Source of the DNA: Sphingobacterium multivorum
GTDB taxonomy: Bacteria > Bacteroidota > Bacteroidia > Sphingobacteriales > Sphingobacteriaceae
DNA: 64,000 nt
Assembly: GCF_900457465.1 (NCBI RefSeq)
Contig: NZ_UAUU01000011.1
Location: 1,674,001 to 1,738,000, forward strand
Reading direction: 5' to 3'
Made by a program: the position numbers and the translations under genes. The notes beneath the pieces were generated by a model. It searched no databases and was not told the DNA's origin. It saw only the letters and a program-made list of their open reading frames with translations. Of the stretch, positions 56,627-64,000 are shown piece after piece (position 1 is the stretch's first letter; every line of letters starts with the position of its first letter).

Positions 56627-56645
56627 CGTTTATGAATTCTTATTT

Positions 56646-58064
56646 TTAAGGTTTAGCTATTCTATTTATCATGCCCCTAAATATGAAGCCGTGAAAAGGC
56701 CATACGGCATACCAATAGAGCCTTCCGGCAAGGCCCAGGGGTCTAAAGGTCGCGGTCTGCAGCAGGATATTATCTTCGATTTTAAATTCTAGCCATGCTT
56801 CTCCAGGAAGTTTCATTTCGGCATAAAGGAGTAATCTTTTCGTGGTTCTATCGGCGATCAGTACGCGCCAAAAATCAAGTGCATCACCTGCAGCCAGATC
56901 GCTTTTATTTTTTCGCCCTCTCCGTATACCCACTCCGCCGACCAATTGATCCATGAATCCACGGATTTTCCAGAGCCAGTTGCCATAATACCAGCCAGAA
57001 TTTCCTCCAATGGACCAGATTTTGGTCAATGATGCTTCACTATTGTGGAGGGGAACCGAGCGAACATCCCTAAAGCAACCATAACTGGGCACTTCCAGTA
57101 GCCTGCTGAGGCCGCCCGATAAAATGTGACTGGTCTGTGCGTCTTTCCAGCTGGAAACCACATTGTCGCTTTCAATTTTTTGAAAAGCTAATTGGATGGA
57201 TTGCCTGTAATTGATCAACGTAATACTGAGTTCTTCCGCCAGATTATTGGGTTTACAGATCACTTCTACTTTCATGCTATCGACTAGGTTTTTGGCCAGG
57301 TTATAAGACGTCGAGGTAACAAAATAGAGCCAGTAGGAGGAAAGCCGCGGCGTCATGAGCGGGATAACAAAGATCTGTCGCCTAAGTTTTCGTTCGGCAG
57401 CATATTGCAGCAGCATCTCTTTGTAGCTAAGGATGTCTGGCCCCCCGATATCATAGCTTTTGTTAAAGGTATGCGGGTTGGCGATAACACCGATCATAAA
57501 TTCGATCACGTTGCGTATGGCGATGGGCTGACATTTCGTCTGCAGCCATTTTGGCGTAATCATAACCGGGAGTTTTTCCACAAGATCCCGAATAATCTCG
57601 AAAGATGCGCTTCCCGAGCCAACAATGATGCCGGCCCGCAAGGTGGTGATCGGAATCCGTCCGCTTGCCAGGATGTTTTCTACGTTTCTTCTCGAGTCGA
57701 GATGCTTCGATAAGTGATCTGAATTAATTATTCCACTCAGATAAATGATCTGTTGCGCGCTGGTTTTTTCCATAAAGTTGCGGAAGTTGGTCGCACATTG
57801 CGCTTCCATTTGCTGGAAATCACCTGACTGCGTCGCCATGGAATGGATCAGGAAATAAGCAATATCAATTTTAAGTGGAATTTCTTTCAGACTTTCGTTA
57901 TCCAGGAAATCGACTTCAACAACTTGAACATGCCCCGGAATTGCCGAGGTATCAAAACGATTCTTATCTCTTACACAACAAATAATTTCATGCCCCTGTT
58001 CTAACAACACAGGCAAAAGACGTTTTCCAATATACCCCGTCACTCCGGTCAATAGAATTTTCAT
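56646..58064 (-). CDS. NAD(P)-binding Rossmann protein with DUF2867-like C-terminus
   Basis: A 472-aa protein. The N-terminus MKILLTGVTGYIGKRLLPVLLEQGHEIICCVRD is an atypical SDR (TGxTGxIG). The C-terminal 150 residues (IWSIGGNSGWYYGNWLWKIRGFMDQLVGGVGIRRGRKNKSDLAAGDALDFWRVLIADRTTKRLLLYAEMKLPGEAWLEF) match DUF2867. Intact frame. Predicted oxidoreductase; substrate unknown. Separated from the ABC genes by a terminator. Confidence 0.88.
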   Translation of the reverse strand: MKILLTGVTGYIGKRLLPVLLEQGHEIICCVRDKNRFDTSAIPGHVQVVEVDFLDNESLKEIPLKIDIAYFLIHSMATQSGDFQQMEAQCATNFRNFMEKTSAQQIIYLSGIINSDHLSKHLDSRRNVENILASGRIPITTLRAGIIVGSGSASFEIIRDLVEKLPVMITPKWLQTKCQPIAIRNVIEFMIGVIANPHTFNKSYDIGGPDILSYKEMLLQYAAERKLRRQIFVIPLMTPRLSSYWLYFVTSTSYNLAKNLVDSMKVEVICKPNNLAEELSITLINYRQSIQLAFQKIESDNVVSSWKDAQTSHILSGGLSRLLEVPSYGCFRDVRSVPLHNSEASLTKIWSIGGNSGWYYGNWLWKIRGFMDQLVGGVGIRRGRKNKSDLAAGDALDFWRVLIADRTTKRLLLYAEMKLPGEAWLEFKIEDNILLQTATFRPLGLAGRLYWYAVWPFHGFIFRGMINRIAKP

Positions 58065-58279
58065 AGCCTGATTTGTTAAGTTCAGCTGTTATTAACTGTA
58101 TATAAATATACCAAAATACCACCTAAATTGTTTTTATTTCGTGTGTTTTTTATTCTAATGTAGCAAGGCGCACGCTATTGATCTTTTCTTTTTTCAGTAA
58201 GCAAACATTAATTGCAACATCCTGTGTACTGCGTTTTTGGCGCTGCCCCGGCTTCGGCCAGTTTCAGTGAGGGATAATA

Positions 58280-58303
58280 AAGGCGCACAAGAGCGTGCGC
58301 CTT
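58280..58303 (-). terminator. terminator after the ABC permease
   Basis: AAGGCGCAC, a 6-nt loop and GTGCGCCTT; on the minus strand followed by TATTATC. It is 47 bp past the permease stop. Confidence 0.65.
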
Positions 58304-58349
58304 ATAGTTTATGAATGCAGTTTTTAACAAGCTGCTTTGGTGGAAACAC

Positions 58350-59347
58350 TTAACTTCTGATTTCCCTTCGCATAAAAATGTAATAGGACCAGGCAAAACA
58401 GATCATCATGGCTGCGCAGAGTCCACTGACCTGTGGCCAGACCATCAGAAAACTATCCCGAAAGGAAAGCGGTGCGGGGATGGCACCGACCATCTGTTCC
58501 ATGGAAATGGGACCTAAGCTGCGTACCGAGGGCATCAATAGGGTAGTGGTGGCATCGGTATAGAGCTGGCTCGGTGATAAGCGGAGCAGATTTAAGATGA
58601 GCTCATTATAGCCGATGTACTCCTGCTCCGAAATATAATTGGGATTGGGCAAAAAGGGACGTATTGCCAGATTGACCAGGATAGGAAAGAATACCGTAAA
58701 AAACAAATAGATGCCGATCGCGGTAAGTGCTGAGGTGGCCGGCTGGCGAAAGCGTATCGACAACAGAATGGAAAGGCTCAGCCAGAAGGCAACATAGAGC
58801 ACACTGATCAAGGTAAAACCGAAGATACGCAGCAACTCCTGGGGTTCTATCCGGACACCTGTACCCAGGAGACCGCCGCCGATCATCAGCATGACCAGCG
58901 CACAAATAATGTACCCACCACGGCCAGTGGCGCCAGAAATTTGGCGAAAAGCAGGTTGTCTCGGTAAATCGGCTGCGCCAGCAAACGGGTGAGTGTTCCG
59001 TTGTTGTATTCTGCATTGACGGCGTCAAAAACCGAGGGCTATGCCCAGTAGTGGCGCTAGAAAGTTTAAAAAACATGAAATGGCGGAATGGAATTATCCG
59101 TTGTGGTCAGTAGCTTGAGATAAAGAAATGACTGATCAGGATCGCGCATATTGCTGACAGCGTCCTTGAGCCCCATGGATGAAACGTAGAGGGATGCGCC
59201 GAAAGTCAGTACGATGAGCAGGATCAGTATAATAAAACGCCAGCTGCGGATATGTGCCGCAATTTCTTTGCGGACCAGCACCTGCATCGGAAAGGATGGC
59301 CGTTTATTGGTATCTTTTGAAGAAACCCTTGGATTTTTCATAGGCAT
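58350..59347 (-). pseudogene. ABC-2 type permease, three indels
   Basis: The membrane subunit of an ABC exporter. The first frame (from 59347; an internal ATG at 59287 would avoid overlap with the ATPase) reads MQVLVRKEIAAHIRSWRFIILILLIVLTFGASLYVSS. The remainder joins through LNFLAPLLGIALGFDAVNAEYNNGTLTRLLAQPIYRDNLLFAKFLAPLAVVGTLFVALVMLMIGG into a last frame with several TM helices, ending FMRREIRS. It lacks one T near 59070, has one T too many near 59033, and lacks one G near 58906. At least two of these are in homopolymers. Confidence 0.85.
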
Positions 59348-60305
59348 TATCTGTAGTTATGCTGTTCTCAAAATATGTATTATAAATATCGTCGAGCTGG
59401 TAGTCGTTGCGGTTCACGGAAACGATATCAGCGCCATTGTTTACCAGCATGCGTACCGCTAGTGCTGTCATATCGCTGTCTGTCTTTAATTCGATCGTAA
59501 ATCCGTTCACTTTAAGATCACGGAGTCCGGGCAGGGTCTTTAATGCTTCTTCAAACCGTTTGGAATCACCTTGGGCATGGTCAAGGGTAATGACGGTACT
59601 GATACCTTTCTGCTGCTGCAGGTTATGGGCAAGGCTTTCGAGCGATCCTTCAACCAGTAATTTTCCGCCAACAAAAATACCCACCCGATCGCATACACGC
59701 TGCACCTGGTGGAGGTGGTGTGAAGAAAGCAGTACCGTTAGGTTATGCTCCCTGCTGAGCTGCTTGATGAGCTCAAGGAATTCGTCAACACCCTTGGGAT
59801 CAATGCCCAGTGTAGGCTCATCAAGGATGGCAATCTCGGGAGCCTTGATCAGCACTTCGGCCAAGCCTAGACGTTGTTTCATACCGCGGGAAAAAGCGCT
59901 CGTTTTTTTATGCATTTCCCGTTCGAGTCCCACGATATGTAACATGTCTTTTGCAGAAGCTTGTGCATAGGATTCCGAAAGACCATTTAATCTGGCAATA
60001 AAGCTTAGGTTTTCCAGCGCTGTCATATCCGGGTAGAAACCTACGTTGTCGGGCAGGTAGCCGACTTTTCGTTTCACGGCGATCGGATTGCGCGTGGCAT
60101 TATGGCCACAGACATAGGCTGTGCCGGAAGTGGGTTCGGTCAGGCCCAGCATCATGAGGATGCTGGTTGTCTTGCCGGCACCATTGGGGCCGAGCAGGCC
60201 AAAGATCTCTCCGGGATAAATGTGCAGGTCCAACTGATCTACAGCGGTTACTTTGCCGTAGCTTTTTGTCAGGCCTGTCAATTGAATGATAGGATCCTTC
60301 ATCAT
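59304..60305 (-). CDS. ABC transporter ATP-binding protein
   Basis: A 333-aa protein. Walker A GLLGPNGAGKTTSILMMLG, signature SRGMKQRLGLAEVLIKAPEIAILDEPTLGIDP (LSGGQ-type and Walker B), and switch His in LLSSHHLHQVQ. The C-terminal extension is of the CcmA/NatA type. It pairs with the permease that overlaps or closely follows it and with the NEW3 protein upstream. Confidence 0.94.
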   Translation of the reverse strand: MMKDPIIQLTGLTKSYGKVTAVDQLDLHIYPGEIFGLLGPNGAGKTTSILMMLGLTEPTSGTAYVCGHNATRNPIAVKRKVGYLPDNVGFYPDMTALENLSFIARLNGLSESYAQASAKDMLHIVGLEREMHKKTSAFSRGMKQRLGLAEVLIKAPEIAILDEPTLGIDPKGVDEFLELIKQLSREHNLTVLLSSHHLHQVQRVCDRVGIFVGGKLLVEGSLESLAHNLQQQKGISTVITLDHAQGDSKRFEEALKTLPGLRDLKVNGFTIELKTDSDMTALAVRMLVNNGADIVSVNRNDYQLDDIYNTYFENSITTDNAYEKSKGFFKRYQ

Positions 60306-60326
60306 GATAATCTTTTTGTAGCGCCC

Positions 60327-61181
60327 TTATCGGCGGCCGTATTTGCGGATGAGAAAATACACCAAACCAATGGCCAATACAATGACAAGCATACCGATCC
60401 AGCCAGAAAGCAAAGAAGTTTTCACAATCATACGGAATGAAATGTCGGCGCTACTATTGGATGATTTGATCTCAAATTTGGAAGCATAGTCACCGGCAAT
60501 AGTTTTGTCGGGAACTTTTAGGTTGACTTTGACGTCAATAGATTTCCCTGCTTCGAGCTGTTTGATGTTCGACGGATCGAAGCTTGCCTCCCATCGGCTG
60601 GGTAATTGGGACGTCAGTTCCAAGGTATTGAGTGGCAGGGTGCCCGTGTTTTTGACTTTAAGTAGAATTTCCTTGCTGCTGCCGGATACGACTTCGTCGC
60701 TCAGCCGCCCGCTGGGGGTGGTCAACTCCAGGGCATAGGAGCCTTTGACGACTGCTTCGAGCTCAAGCTTTAAGGTATCGGTCGGGGAGATCGCCCGTAC
60801 CGGAATTTTATATTTATCGGGCTTGGCCGTGATCGGACAGCTGATTTCAATGCTGATTTCCTGTGTCTTATTGGGCTGCATCTGAAGGGAAGTCACTTGG
60901 GAGCCTTCTACGCGGTAGCTAATCTGCCATCCATCGGGTAGCTGGGCATTCAGGTTATAGTTAACCAATTGAGCAGATCCGTTGGTCAAGGTCGTCGTAT
61001 AACGAAAAGGTTCGTTGCTGGGGGCCTCAATATTGACAAGCCTCGCTTCGAAACCGGATTTGAGGGGCTTCAAGGCCTGCCCCGATAGATAGAAACTGTT
61101 AGCCAGCACAATAAGTGCGATAAGAAATGGCCTGAAAGAAAAACGTCGGTCTGTGTTTGTAATTAGTAATTCTGTTAACAT
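60327..61181 (-). CDS. NEW3-domain membrane-anchored protein of the ABC exporter
   Basis: A 284-aa protein. The signal peptide ends near SFYLSGQALKPL. Two Ig-like NEW3 repeats follow (FRYTTTLTNGSAQLVNYNLNAQLPDGWQISY ... and EILLKVKNTGTLPLNTLELTSQLPSRWEASFD...), and then a C-terminal TM helix (LLSGWIGMLVIVLAIGLVYFLI) with a basic tail. Proteins of this kind (COG1470) accompany ABC-2 exporters in Bacteroidota. It is upstream of, and 21 bp from, the ATPase. Confidence 0.85.
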   Translation of the reverse strand: MLTELLITNTDRRFSFRPFLIALIVLANSFYLSGQALKPLKSGFEARLVNIEAPSNEPFRYTTTLTNGSAQLVNYNLNAQLPDGWQISYRVEGSQVTSLQMQPNKTQEISIEISCPITAKPDKYKIPVRAISPTDTLKLELEAVVKGSYALELTTPSGRLSDEVVSGSSKEILLKVKNTGTLPLNTLELTSQLPSRWEASFDPSNIKQLEAGKSIDVKVNLKVPDKTIAGDYASKFEIKSSNSSADISFRMIVKTSLLSGWIGMLVIVLAIGLVYFLIRKYGRR

Positions 61182-61390
61182 GATCCAATAACTAAAATTT
61201 ATATTTAAATAGAATATTAGCTTTTAAAAAATGTCGGTTTGGGTATCAGCTACCTTTTTGAAAAACCGCACCCAAATTAAAAATCAATTTGATAAAAATC
61301 AAGATTGAAATAAAAAAAATAGTGTAAAAAAAATGTGTTTAAATGGTCTGTAAGCTGGTAGATCGTGTTGTATGCTAAAATGCACTCCCA

Positions 61391-61681
61391 TCAGTCAAAG
61401 TTTACTGAGCGGAAGGTTTTCTTGATGATAATCTTGGTGTTCTCGGCCAACTCATCCAGTGTACAGTGGATGGATCGTAATTGTGTCCTCGAAGTCGCTG
61501 TGTCGTTCAGGAGAAGATTGATGCGAAGACGTCTGCTGTCTGAGGCTTCAGGCTCACCGCGCAGTTCATCAAACAATTCATGAATAATCTTTTCGCAGCT
61601 TTTTTGGTCAAAACTGGCGATAGTGATATAATGTCCGTGGCTGTACATCTGTAATTCAATATAGTAATTCGACGTTTTCAT
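61391..61681 (-). CDS. hypothetical protein
   Basis: A 96-aa product: MKTSNYYIELQMYSHGHYITIASFDQKSCEKIIHELFDELRGE and so on. Small alpha/beta protein with no recognised domain. It starts just after the hsp20 terminator and has no close downstream partner. Confidence 0.6.
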   Translation of the reverse strand: MKTSNYYIELQMYSHGHYITIASFDQKSCEKIIHELFDELRGEPEASDSRRLRINLLLNDTATSRTQLRSIHCTLDELAENTKIIIKKTFRSVNFD

Positions 61682-61710
61682 AATCTTCGTTTTAAAGATT
61701 GAAAAAAATA

Positions 61711-61735
61711 GGTTAGCCTCCGTGGGAGGCTAACC
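61711..61735 (-). terminator. rho-independent terminator of hsp20
   Basis: GGTTAGCCTCC, a 3-nt loop and GGAGGCTAACC: a perfect 11-bp stem. On the minus strand it is followed by TATTTTTTTC. It is 22 bp past the hsp20 stop. Confidence 0.88.
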
Positions 61736-61757
61736 ATTAAAATTTGCTATTTGGATC

Positions 61758-62204
61758 TTAGGATATTTCGATCATCCGCGGTTCTTTCTGTTTGGCTTCT
61801 TCTTTCTTCGGTATTGTCAATCTGAGCATGCCATTTTCATAGTGTGCCTGGATATTGTCCTGATCGACAACCTCCTTTTGAAGTTCGAAGCTGCGTTGGA
61901 AAGATTGGTAGCTGAACTCCCGGCGGGTGTAGTTGTCCTTATGCTCCTCGTTTTGTTCCTCCTTAGCCGAGGATATGGTTAAGAGGTTGCCGTCGAGGGT
62001 CACCTTGAAATCGCCTTTGGCCATGCCGGGTGCGGCGACCTCCACTTCGAAGCTGTCTGCGTTTTCCTTGATGTTGACCGCAGGAACGGTGGTACTTGTT
62101 GATGAGTAATTTTTGTTGTCCCAGTTTAAAAGCTCGCGGTTAAAATTATCAAACATGGGCGAAAAAAGTGAAAAATTGTTCCAGTTTCTTTTTGCAAGTT
62201 TCAT
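61758..62204 (-). CDS. Hsp20/alpha-crystallin small heat-shock protein
   Basis: A 148-aa protein. Alpha-crystallin domain from residue about 40 (PAVNIKENADSFEVEVAAPGMAKGDFKVTLDGNLLTISSAKEEQ), the FQRSFELQKEVVDQDNIQAHYENGMLRLTIPK block with the (I/V)-x-N-G-(M/L)-L motif, and a C-terminal ending MIEIS. ATP-independent holdase. The upstream sequence AAAGGAGG at 8 nt before the ATG is an unusually strong Shine-Dalgarno for this phylum and may raise its translation. Confidence 0.93.
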   Translation of the reverse strand: MKLAKRNWNNFSLFSPMFDNFNRELLNWDNKNYSSTSTTVPAVNIKENADSFEVEVAAPGMAKGDFKVTLDGNLLTISSAKEEQNEEHKDNYTRREFSYQSFQRSFELQKEVVDQDNIQAHYENGMLRLTIPKKEEAKQKEPRMIEIS

Positions 62205-62470
62205 AGTAACCTCCTTTTAATGAAGTATAACAATAATTAAAATCTATCAGCCGGCCGACTGTATTAAAAATCTCACAAAAAAAGTACCGAGCTTAAAAAA
62301 CTGAAATTTTTGCAGCAAAACTGTCAAATTTTACCTGATAAATTGACAGAAAAGATATACGCTCTGTACAACATACCGAAAATTTGCTGGAAGCTGCCCA
62401 CTTCGATGGCACATAATGGCCATAGGGGGGCAAGGGAAATGAAGCGACTAGCTAATAACTAGGTTATTTG

Positions 62471-63521
62471 ACATGGCTCCAGCACTTTTAAATGCGATCT
62501 AAATGCTGTCCAGAAGCTCCGAAACTCGTTGTATTTTATTTTATATTCCTTGCAGGTCTGCTTCACAATCCTATTGAGCGCAGGATAATGCACATGGCTG
62601 ATCTTGGAAAAAGGTGATGTTCAACCTGAAAATTGAGACCGCCAAGCAACCAGGTAAGTACCTTGCTACCCGTAGCAAAATTTTGCGGTGGACTGAATCT
62701 GATGAATCATCCATTCTTCTTCGACCTTTGACTGGTCAATGGTTTTGAATTCGGTTTCTTCCACCACATGGGCCAGCTGGAATACTGTGGCCAGACTCAT
62801 ACCACACACAGTACCAGCAATCAGCAAACCGATAAGTGTGGGCAGCCACCCGACGAAAATGATCGGAATAATGACAAATAAGCTGAAGTGAATTAGCTTA
62901 CTGACCCAAAAAATAATACGCTCTTTGACCGGAAAATGAAATTGCTCCGTTTTATGTCCCATGCGCCCACAGAAATATTTCTCATAATCCTGATAAAAGA
63001 TCCACGCTAAATAGGAGATCCATAGAGCAGCGGAAAATAAAAACGCTGATAGCGATGGTGTTTCCGAAGTTTCTGGTCGTGGTGTATACGCATAAACTTT
63101 ACTTCGATATCGTGATCTTCGCCATCGATATTTGTATAGGTGTGGTGTGCAATATTATGTTTGAGCTTCCAAAAGTAGATATTGCCGCCCAGTAGATTGA
63201 GCGAGTAGGAGAGCACAGTATTCAGGTTTTTATTGTCTGAAAAAGAATTGTGCCAGCATCGTGCATAATGTTAAAACCAATCGCAGCGAGGTTAGCGCCG
63301 AAAATGATACATAATGCTATTGCAACACTCCAATGCAAAGGTGCGAATACCAGAAGGAGATACAATACCGCAAAGCTGATCAGGAGGATAGCGGCTTTCA
63401 GATAGATTTTACGATTCCCGGTTCTTGGCTGAAGTGAATTTTGAAAATAGTTATTGATTTTTTGTTTTAACGTTTTAGAGAACAATGTATTTACATTGCT
63501 GAATTTTACAGACTGGGACAT
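62471..63521 (-). pseudogene. membrane fatty-acid desaturase, copy 2, several indels
   Basis: Nearly identical to copy 1 at 51074-52138 over its length, with all three histidine boxes recoverable (HDAG-HNSF; HNIAHHTY; Q-VEHHLFP). It is broken at several places, mostly one base short relative to copy 1 (for example HDAG followed by TILFQT where a T is missing near 63252, and near 63020). The reading MSQSVKFSNVNTLFSKTLKQKINNYFQ starts at 63521. Flanking sequence diverges about 110 bp upstream of the start, where copy 2 has an insertion. Confidence 0.85.
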
Positions 63522-63831
63522 TTGGATTTTTACTCGAGAGATATGCTTAATTTTTATAACGTTCGATCTTGAGCGATAGAACAATGTAAATATACGCTAT
63601 AAAATTTGAAAGATCCCGGTAGTAAAGTTAAAGATTGTTAAAGGTCATTCTGCCATCCTTGATTTCCCATGGTCCGGAAGATACACCTTTTGAATTTTTG
63701 AAGCCTCCGGTATTTATCCCGCGCCAACGTATCCTGCGCGCTAATTAACTATTCCACATCGGTTTGCCGGAGCGCAGGTTTCTTTAAATGTAACACACAA
63801 CTCGCACTAAAATTTATTTTACACTGTTCTG

Positions 63832-64000
63832 TCAGTTAAACGATTGCCTGAACGCTAAAGGTGAAACATTGGTTTTTTTCTTAAACAGTTTGTTGAACGA
63901 TTGCGGATGTTCAAAACCGAGTTTGTAGGCAATTTCGGCCACGGAAAGGCTTGTCGCCGTGAGTTGTTCCTTGGCTTCTTCAATTAACTTATCGTGAATG
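63832..64000 (-). CDS. AraC-family regulator, copy 2, cut by the window edge
   Basis: The minus strand from the edge reads an AraC C-terminus (HDKLIEEAKEQLTATSLSVAEIAYKLGFEHPQSFNKLFKKKTNVSPLAFRQSFN, then a stop at 63832-63834), about 91 percent identical in DNA to 52321-52500. The duplication therefore covers desaturase plus AraC. Most of the gene lies outside. Confidence 0.75.
   Translation of the reverse strand, partial: IHDKLIEEAKEQLTATSLSVAEIAYKLGFEHPQSFNKLFKKKTNVSPLAFRQSFN

Noticed and set aside
58160..58310. AAGGCGCACGCT near 58163 as a second half of a repeat with the terminator at 58280
   Set aside because: Shared 9-mer only; the second copy is not followed by a matching arm.
1..64000. 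CRISPR array
   Set aside because: No regularly spaced repeats with unique spacers of similar length were seen.

Overview
The window looks like chromosomal DNA of a Bacteroidota bacterium, most likely Sphingobacteriaceae (Sphingobacterium or a close relative). Reasons: a CTnDOT-type conjugative-element module (topB, a DUF3945-like protein, two excisionase-like HTH proteins, RteC); a SusC/SusD pair with a TlpA-like thioredoxin; DUF6266 and DUF5675 proteins; mostly no Shine-Dalgarno sequences; and several promoters of the Bacteroidota type (TTG, 17-21 nt, TAnnTTTG). No rRNA, tRNA or CRISPR array was recognised.

Layout. (1) 1-4.5 kb, minus strand: the end of an integrative conjugative element. 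(2) 5.3-21.6 kb: a defence island. It holds a truncated ybjQ, an FRG-domain gene, a WYL-domain regulator, a run of small genes (YegP-like, zinc ribbon, two membrane proteins), a type I restriction-modification set (hsdR, a BRO-N/Fic gene, hsdM, hsdS), then a two-gene unit. That unit is an 821-aa protein joining an adenine methylase, an HsdS-like recognition domain and a histidine-kinase core, followed by a receiver/cold-shock protein. A near-identical inverted repeat (CTGTGCA-N7-TGCACAG) overlies the -33 region of a promoter in front of both the YegP/R-M operon and the methylase-kinase pair, which suggests that the WYL protein or a relative controls both as one regulon. A putative BECR-fold nuclease gene follows. 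(3) 21.8-24.8 kb: an ISL3-family element with an 8-bp target duplication, IS21-end-like repeats, and an IS3-family copy. (4) 24.9-29.9 kb: accessory genes (a zinc-ribbon/transglutaminase-like gene, a zeta-type kinase, an HTH regulator with a palindromic operator) and a 193-nt nested inverted repeat of unknown nature. (5) 30.3-37.2 kb: TlpA-SusC-SusD with a convergent DUF6520-like exported peptide. (6) 37.8-49.4 kb: an AraC regulator, two paralogous divergent cassettes (small protein / membrane LytTR-like protein), a DUF6266-DUF6266-DUF5675-small-membrane-protein cassette, a PfkB-type sugar kinase, and an aldo/keto reductase divergent from its HxlR regulator. (7) 49.5-64 kb, minus strand: an MFS exporter, a fatty-acid desaturase/AraC pair present twice, an SDR, a PAS histidine kinase, a flavin-reductase remnant, a DUF2867-like oxidoreductase, an ABC exporter with a NEW3 protein, and Hsp20.

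About a dozen genes are broken by single-base indels, many in short homopolymers, and they are concentrated at 51-63 kb. Where two copies exist (the desaturases), each is intact where the other is broken. This pattern fits residual sequencing error at least as well as true gene decay, so the pseudogene labels should be read with that in mind.

The most promising candidate for an undescribed system is the 6.8-20.6 kb WYL-governed unit: a type I R-M operon and a methylase-histidine kinase/receiver pair under one shared operator.
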